Shown in pieces: positions 12,605 through 15,510 of a stretch of 15,510 nt of DNA (position 1 is the first letter of the stretch; the number at the start of each line of letters is the position of its first letter). The notes below the pieces were generated by a model that was given only the letters and a program-made list of their open reading frames with translations, was not told where the DNA came from and did no database searches. The stretch is from Candidatus Roizmanbacteria bacterium RIFCSPLOWO2_01_FULL_44_13 (GTDB lineage: Bacteria; Patescibacteriota; Microgenomatia; UBA1406; GWC2-37-13). Location: assembly GCA_001789855.1 (NCBI GenBank), contig MGAT01000024.1:1-15510 (forward strand), given 5' to 3'. The position numbers and the translations under genes are program-made.

Positions 12605-14061
12605 CAAATTTTTGTCGTCGCCTCGGCGCGCGATTCCCTGATCACGGTCACCTTTATCTGTCCCGGGAAAACGTCGAACTTTTCCTCGAGCTCTTCCTTT
12701 ATTTGTTCGGCCATGACGGTTGCCTCGTCGTCGGTTACCTCGTCGGGGCGAACAATAACTCTGAGTTCCCGGCCAGCCTGAAGGGCATAAACCTCTCGGA
12801 CTCCTTTTTTACTGCGCGCGGCATCCTCGATTGTTTTAATCCTCTTCAAATATTCTTCAAAGTCTTCGTGTCTGGCGCCCGGCCTGCCTCCGGAGACGGC
12901 GTCTGAAATATAGACGATGATCGACTCAATTGACGGGAAAGGAATGTCTTCGTGGTGGGCGGCGACGCAGTCAACGACCGCCTGGGGGAAACGATGTTTT
13001 TTCAAAAGTTCGACCCCGAGATCGACGTGAGAACCCTCTTTGTCGGTGACTACTTTTCCGATGTCGTGCAAAAGGCATCCCAACTTTACAATGTTGACGT
13101 CGGCGCCCAGTTCGTGGGCGAGGGCGATGCCGATTTTTGTTTCTTCGAGCGTGTGGGCGATCATGTTTTGGCCGTATGAATAGCGGTATTTGAATCGTCC
13201 CAAGGCTTGAGTAATCTCTTGGGGCAAATTGAAAACGCCGACGCGATGGGCCAATTCTTCTCCGGCCTTGTAAATGGTTTTTTCGACGTCTTCGCGCGTT
13301 TTTCGGACGATTTCCTCAATTCTTGCCGGCTGGATTCGGCCGTCTTTTATCAAAGTTTCAAGCGACATCCTGGCAATCTCCCGCCTGGTGGCGTCAAAAG
13401 AAGAAAGCCTAATTACTCCCTCCTCCTCCAAATCAACGTCGACACCGGTTGCCAGTTCAAAAGCGCGGATGTTACGGCCGTCCTTGCCGATGATTCTTCC
13501 TTTAAAGTCTTCGCTCGGCAAGTTGATGACGGAAAGGGTATATTCGGCGACGTAGTCTATCGCGCCATATCTCATGGCGTCAACCAGAATAGACTTGGCT
13601 TTTTCGTCGACGTTTTTTTTGACTTCTTCCTCGGCCGCCTTGATTTTTTTGGCGACTTCCCCTTTTAGTTTTTCTTCCCAGCCGGTAAGCAAGAGATCCT
13701 TGGCCTGGTCTTTGGTTAGAGCGGCAATTTTTTCCAGCTTGGTGAGCATCTGTTCCCTTTTTTCCTCGCCCTCTTTTTTTAGTTTTTCCAGGTAATCTTT
13801 TGTATCCTGAAGAGACTGTCTTTCGCGATTAACTTGGTTGGCCTGATCCTCGACCGCCTGCTCCTTCTTGGCGAGCCTTTTTTCGACCTCGATGGCGTCG
13901 CTGGCGACCCGGCGCGCCTGGTTTTCCGCCTCAGTTTTGGCGTTTATAGCCTCCTGACGGGCTTTTAAAATAATATTTTCGGCCTCCTGACGGGCGTTTC
14001 TTAACAGTTCTTCGCGGTCCTTCCCAATAGAAGTGAATTTTTTGAAAAATTTAACCAACAT
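12604..14061 (-). CDS. rny: Ribonuclease Y, without N-terminal membrane segment
   Basis: 485 aa (B. subtilis RNase Y is 520). Order: a basic amphipathic start MLVKFFKKFTSIGK, a long charged coiled coil (about 15-155), a KH RNA-binding domain (about 176-240) with GRIIGKDGRNIRAFE and its GKDG loop, then an HD domain with His303, HD pair His332-Asp333 (LLHDIGK), His345, His369-His370 and Asp387 in YISDAVSGGRPGARHE. It is the endoribonuclease that starts mRNA decay. The usual N-terminal transmembrane helix is missing: reading upstream in frame to the nearest stop gives no hydrophobic stretch, so ATG 14061 is kept. It has no Shine-Dalgarno or leaderless box; a promoter about 155 nt upstream gives a structured leader. 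Its stop overlaps the ATG of the thiL remnant. Confidence 0.95.
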   Translation of the reverse strand: MLVKFFKKFTSIGKDREELLRNARQEAENIILKARQEAINAKTEAENQARRVASDAIEVEKRLAKKEQAVEDQANQVNRERQSLQDTKDYLEKLKKEGEEKREQMLTKLEKIAALTKDQAKDLLLTGWEEKLKGEVAKKIKAAEEEVKKNVDEKAKSILVDAMRYGAIDYVAEYTLSVINLPSEDFKGRIIGKDGRNIRAFELATGVDVDLEEEGVIRLSSFDATRREIARMSLETLIKDGRIQPARIEEIVRKTREDVEKTIYKAGEELAHRVGVFNLPQEITQALGRFKYRYSYGQNMIAHTLEETKIGIALAHELGADVNIVKLGCLLHDIGKVVTDKEGSHVDLGVELLKKHRFPQAVVDCVAAHHEDIPFPSIESIIVYISDAVSGGRPGARHEDFEEYLKRIKTIEDAARSKKGVREVYALQAGRELRVIVRPDEVTDDEATVMAEQIKEELEEKFDVFPGQIKVTVIRESRAEATTKI

Positions 14062-14101
14062 AGGATGTTTGTGGAGCTTTGAAAGGTTAAGCAGTTACAG
14101 T

Positions 14102-14163
14102 TGTTGACCCGAGCCAACGGGATTCTGAATCATGAAATATTGATTTTGTCTGGTGAGTCAACA
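14102..14163 (-). other. Inverted-repeat structure in the rny leader
   Basis: TGTTGAC (14102-14108) and GTCAACA (14157-14163) are perfect 7-bp inverted arms. Between them lie CCCG/CGGG (14108-14111, 14118-14121) and the palindrome GATTCTGAATC (14121-14131). In the minus-strand transcript this could fold as a closed multi-hairpin leader about 40 nt before the rny start codon. The TTGAC arms could instead be a protein-binding operator. Confidence 0.4.
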
Positions 14164-14213
14164 TGTAATCGATTAATCTTTATTAACCTTCAAAAGCAAT
14201 TTCTAATAACTGT

Positions 14214-14242
14214 ATTTTACTCTTTTTTTGACAAATCTTCAA
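14214..14242 (-). promoter_or_regulatory. Promoter TTGAAG-N17-TAAAAT of rny
   Basis: Minus-strand TTGAAG (14242-14237), 17 nt, TAAAAT (14219-14214). Predicted start near 14207, hence a leader of about 145 nt. It overlaps the divergent promoter region of the oxidoreductase. Confidence 0.5.
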
Positions 14243-14279
14243 TGGTTTTTCTAATCCGCCTGGTTTTCTATGTTAAAAT
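14228..14279 (+). promoter_or_regulatory. One or two promoters of the MDR oxidoreductase gene
   Basis: Candidate 1: TTGACA (14228-14233), 16 nt, TCTAAT (14250-14255), giving a leader of about 24 nt. Candidate 2: extended -10 TGTTAAAAT (14271-14279), 6 nt before ATG 14286, giving a leaderless mRNA like those of other genes in the window. Confidence 0.55.
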
Positions 14280-14285
14280 AGCTCT

Positions 14286-15290
14286 ATGAAAGCTTTTTTT
14301 ATCAAGAAACCTCGGCTATTGACATACGGTGAAGTTGCGAAACCCGAGGTCAAAAAAGGCGAAGTTTTACTAAGAGTTAGGGCTTGTGCCTTAAATCATT
14401 TAGACCTGCATCTGTTGAAGGGAAGGTTTAAAGTTCCTCTACCTCATATTCTCGGTTCAGACGTGTCGGGTGTTATTGAGAGAATTGATGGAAGAACTAA
14501 TCTAAAAGTTGGACAGGCCGTTGTTGTTAATCCCGCCATACCTTGCGGCCAGTGTCCCAGATGTAAAAAAAACTTATCTTGTGAAATTGTCAACATTTTT
14601 GGCTATAAAACCAATGGCGGATATGCAGAGTATATAACCGTTCCAATTGCTCAAGTCTATCCTAAACCAAACAATCTTTCTTTTGTTGAAGCGGCGGCTT
14701 TTCCTTTAACTTTTCTGACAGCCTATCATATGTTGGTCGGCCGAGCCAATCTACAAAAAAATGAGACCGTTTTTATCTGGGGCGCTTCGGGCGGACTGGG
14801 CTCCGTAGCCATACAAGTAGCCAAAGATATCGGCGCCAAAATTATTACCGCGATTAGCGAAGACGACGATGCCAAAAAGATAAAAAAATTAGGAGCGATT
14901 AAGATAATTAATTATAAGAAAGAAAACGTTGAACAGTCTGTCAAAAAGTTAACGAACGGTGAAAAAGTTGACGTCGTTTTTGAAAGCGTTGGAGCAAAAA
15001 CCTGGAAGATCAGTCTGGCGATACTTCGACCACACGGAAGAATAGTGATCGCCGGCGTAACCAGTGGCGCGATTGCCTCACAAGACTTGAGCGATATTTA
15101 TTATTACCAACAAACGATATTGGGCTCAAGAATGGGAACAAAACAAGAATTTGAACAGGTTTTAAGATTAGTGGCGGAGGAAAAACTAAAACCAGTCATT
15201 GATAAAATTTTTCCTTTAAAAAAAGCAGATAAAGCGCTAAAAAGATTAGCGGAAAGCAAACAATTTGGGAAAATTGTCTTAGAGTGTTGA
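14286..15290 (+). CDS. Zinc-type medium-chain dehydrogenase/reductase (MDR, quinone-oxidoreductase-like)
   Basis: 334 aa, normal MDR length. The GroES-like N-terminal domain has ACALNHLDLHLLKG (33-46) and PHILGSDVSGV (53-63). The structural zinc lobe is Cys87, Cys90, Cys93 and Cys99 (CGQCPRC plus one), with the last spacing two residues shorter than the usual C-x7-C. The Rossmann domain has WGASGGLGSVAIQVAK (165-180) with the AxxGxxG NAD(P)-binding loop, then FESVGAKTW and GSRMGTKQEFEQVLRLV. Where true alcohol dehydrogenases have the catalytic-zinc Cys and GHE there are Asn37 and GSD, so no catalytic zinc is expected; the enzyme is more likely an NADPH-dependent quinone or enone reductase. 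Own promoter, divergent from rny, convergent with recX with a 1-nt gap. Confidence 0.88.
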   Translation: MKAFFIKKPRLLTYGEVAKPEVKKGEVLLRVRACALNHLDLHLLKGRFKVPLPHILGSDVSGVIERIDGRTNLKVGQAVVVNPAIPCGQCPRCKKNLSCEIVNIFGYKTNGGYAEYITVPIAQVYPKPNNLSFVEAAAFPLTFLTAYHMLVGRANLQKNETVFIWGASGGLGSVAIQVAKDIGAKIITAISEDDDAKKIKKLGAIKIINYKKENVEQSVKKLTNGEKVDVVFESVGAKTWKISLAILRPHGRIVIAGVTSGAIASQDLSDIYYYQQTILGSRMGTKQEFEQVLRLVAEEKLKPVIDKIFPLKKADKALKRLAESKQFGKIVLEC

Positions 15291-15291
15291 T

Positions 15292-15510
15292 TTAGAAACT
15301 CTCGTTCTCTAATTTTTTGACGGTTTTTTTGATAACGTCAAAACCAAATCCCCGCCGCCCCAAGAAACTAACGGCTTTTTCAAAGCGTTTTCTGCTGTCA
15401 AGATTTTTGAAGCGCGGCCAGCGCACCTCCAGGATTTGTCGGGCGAGCGCTTCCTCGTCGACGCTGTTTTGGGAGAAATAGCCGTCGATCAATCCTTCGT
15501 CAACGCCTTT
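15292..15510 (-). CDS. recX: RecX family regulatory protein, C-terminal part (runs off right edge)
   Basis: The last 72 residues of a RecX-like protein. The frame is open to the window edge (KGVDEGLIDGYFSQNS...), so the Met at 15492 is probably internal. The segment EEALARQILEVRWPRFKNL, followed by RKRFEKAVSFLGRRGFGFDVI, matches the third tandem three-helix RecX repeat (pattern W.....D...RRK...FL.RRGF....I). RecX binds RecA filaments and limits recombinase activity. The stop is 1 nt from the stop of the convergent oxidoreductase. The N-terminal repeats and any recA neighbour are outside the window. The match is by pattern only. Confidence 0.75.
   Translation of the reverse strand, partial: KGVDEGLIDGYFSQNSVDEEALARQILEVRWPRFKNLDSRKRFEKAVSFLGRRGFGFDVIKKTVKKLENESF

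Noticed and set aside
12604-14061. Long plus-strand frames opposite RNase Y as real genes
   Set aside because: RNase Y is unambiguous; GC-rich codons on the minus strand create open antisense frames. No promoter or family match was seen.
1-15510. CRISPR array, prophage, insertion sequence or toxin-antitoxin system
   Set aside because: No spaced direct repeats, integrase, transposase, terminal repeats or recognisable toxin/antitoxin pair were seen on reading either strand.

Overview
This window looks like chromosomal DNA from a Candidate Phyla Radiation bacterium (Patescibacteria, probably the Microgenomates side). That is an inference from gene content: a DUF5667 surface protein, a bacterial EndoQ-type PHP nuclease, a SbnI/SerK-type ParB-fold protein, small CPR-type hypotheticals, compact gene spacing and a very unusual tmRNA tag. 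No plasmid, phage or IS genes are visible. UGA is used as a normal stop.

Layout. (1) 1-378: the 3' part of tmRNA (ssrA), entering from the left edge. (2) 376-2875: a glutamate-racemase-like gene on the minus strand, a hypothetical on the plus strand, and two small hypotheticals on the minus strand. (3) 2947-5232: a P1-family (DmpA/NylC-type) peptidase followed by a membrane GT-C glycosyltransferase. (4) 5185-7461, minus strand: HAD hydrolase, Cys-rich secreted protein, MscL, SerK/SbnI-like protein. (5) 7518-11226, plus strand: an endonuclease Q homologue interrupted by a full LAGLIDADG intein, then a palindromic repeat and an O-antigen-ligase-like membrane protein. (6) 11180-14061, minus strand: DUF5667 protein, HU, a broken thiL remnant, RNase Y. 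(7) 14286-15510: a zinc-type MDR oxidoreductase and the C-terminal part of RecX, which runs off the right edge. No gene-free stretch exceeds 300 bases. The longest gaps are 1204-1373, 12091-12243 and 14062-14285, and all three hold promoters or leader structure.

How it works together. The window is a mosaic of small transcription units: RNA quality control and decay (tmRNA, RNase Y), DNA repair and architecture (EndoQ, RecX, HU), envelope and glycan functions (GT-C, ligase-like protein, DUF5667, MscL) and a few metabolic enzymes.

Most striking observations: (a) an apparently splicing-competent intein at the PHP metal site of EndoQ, whose C-terminus ends in a probable sliding-clamp motif; (b) a racemase homologue in which both catalytic cysteines are serine; (c) a 25-residue tmRNA tag ending YVN; (d) about ten genes with a TATAAT-like box only 5-9 nt before the ATG, implying leaderless mRNAs, against one classical Shine-Dalgarno gene (HU).
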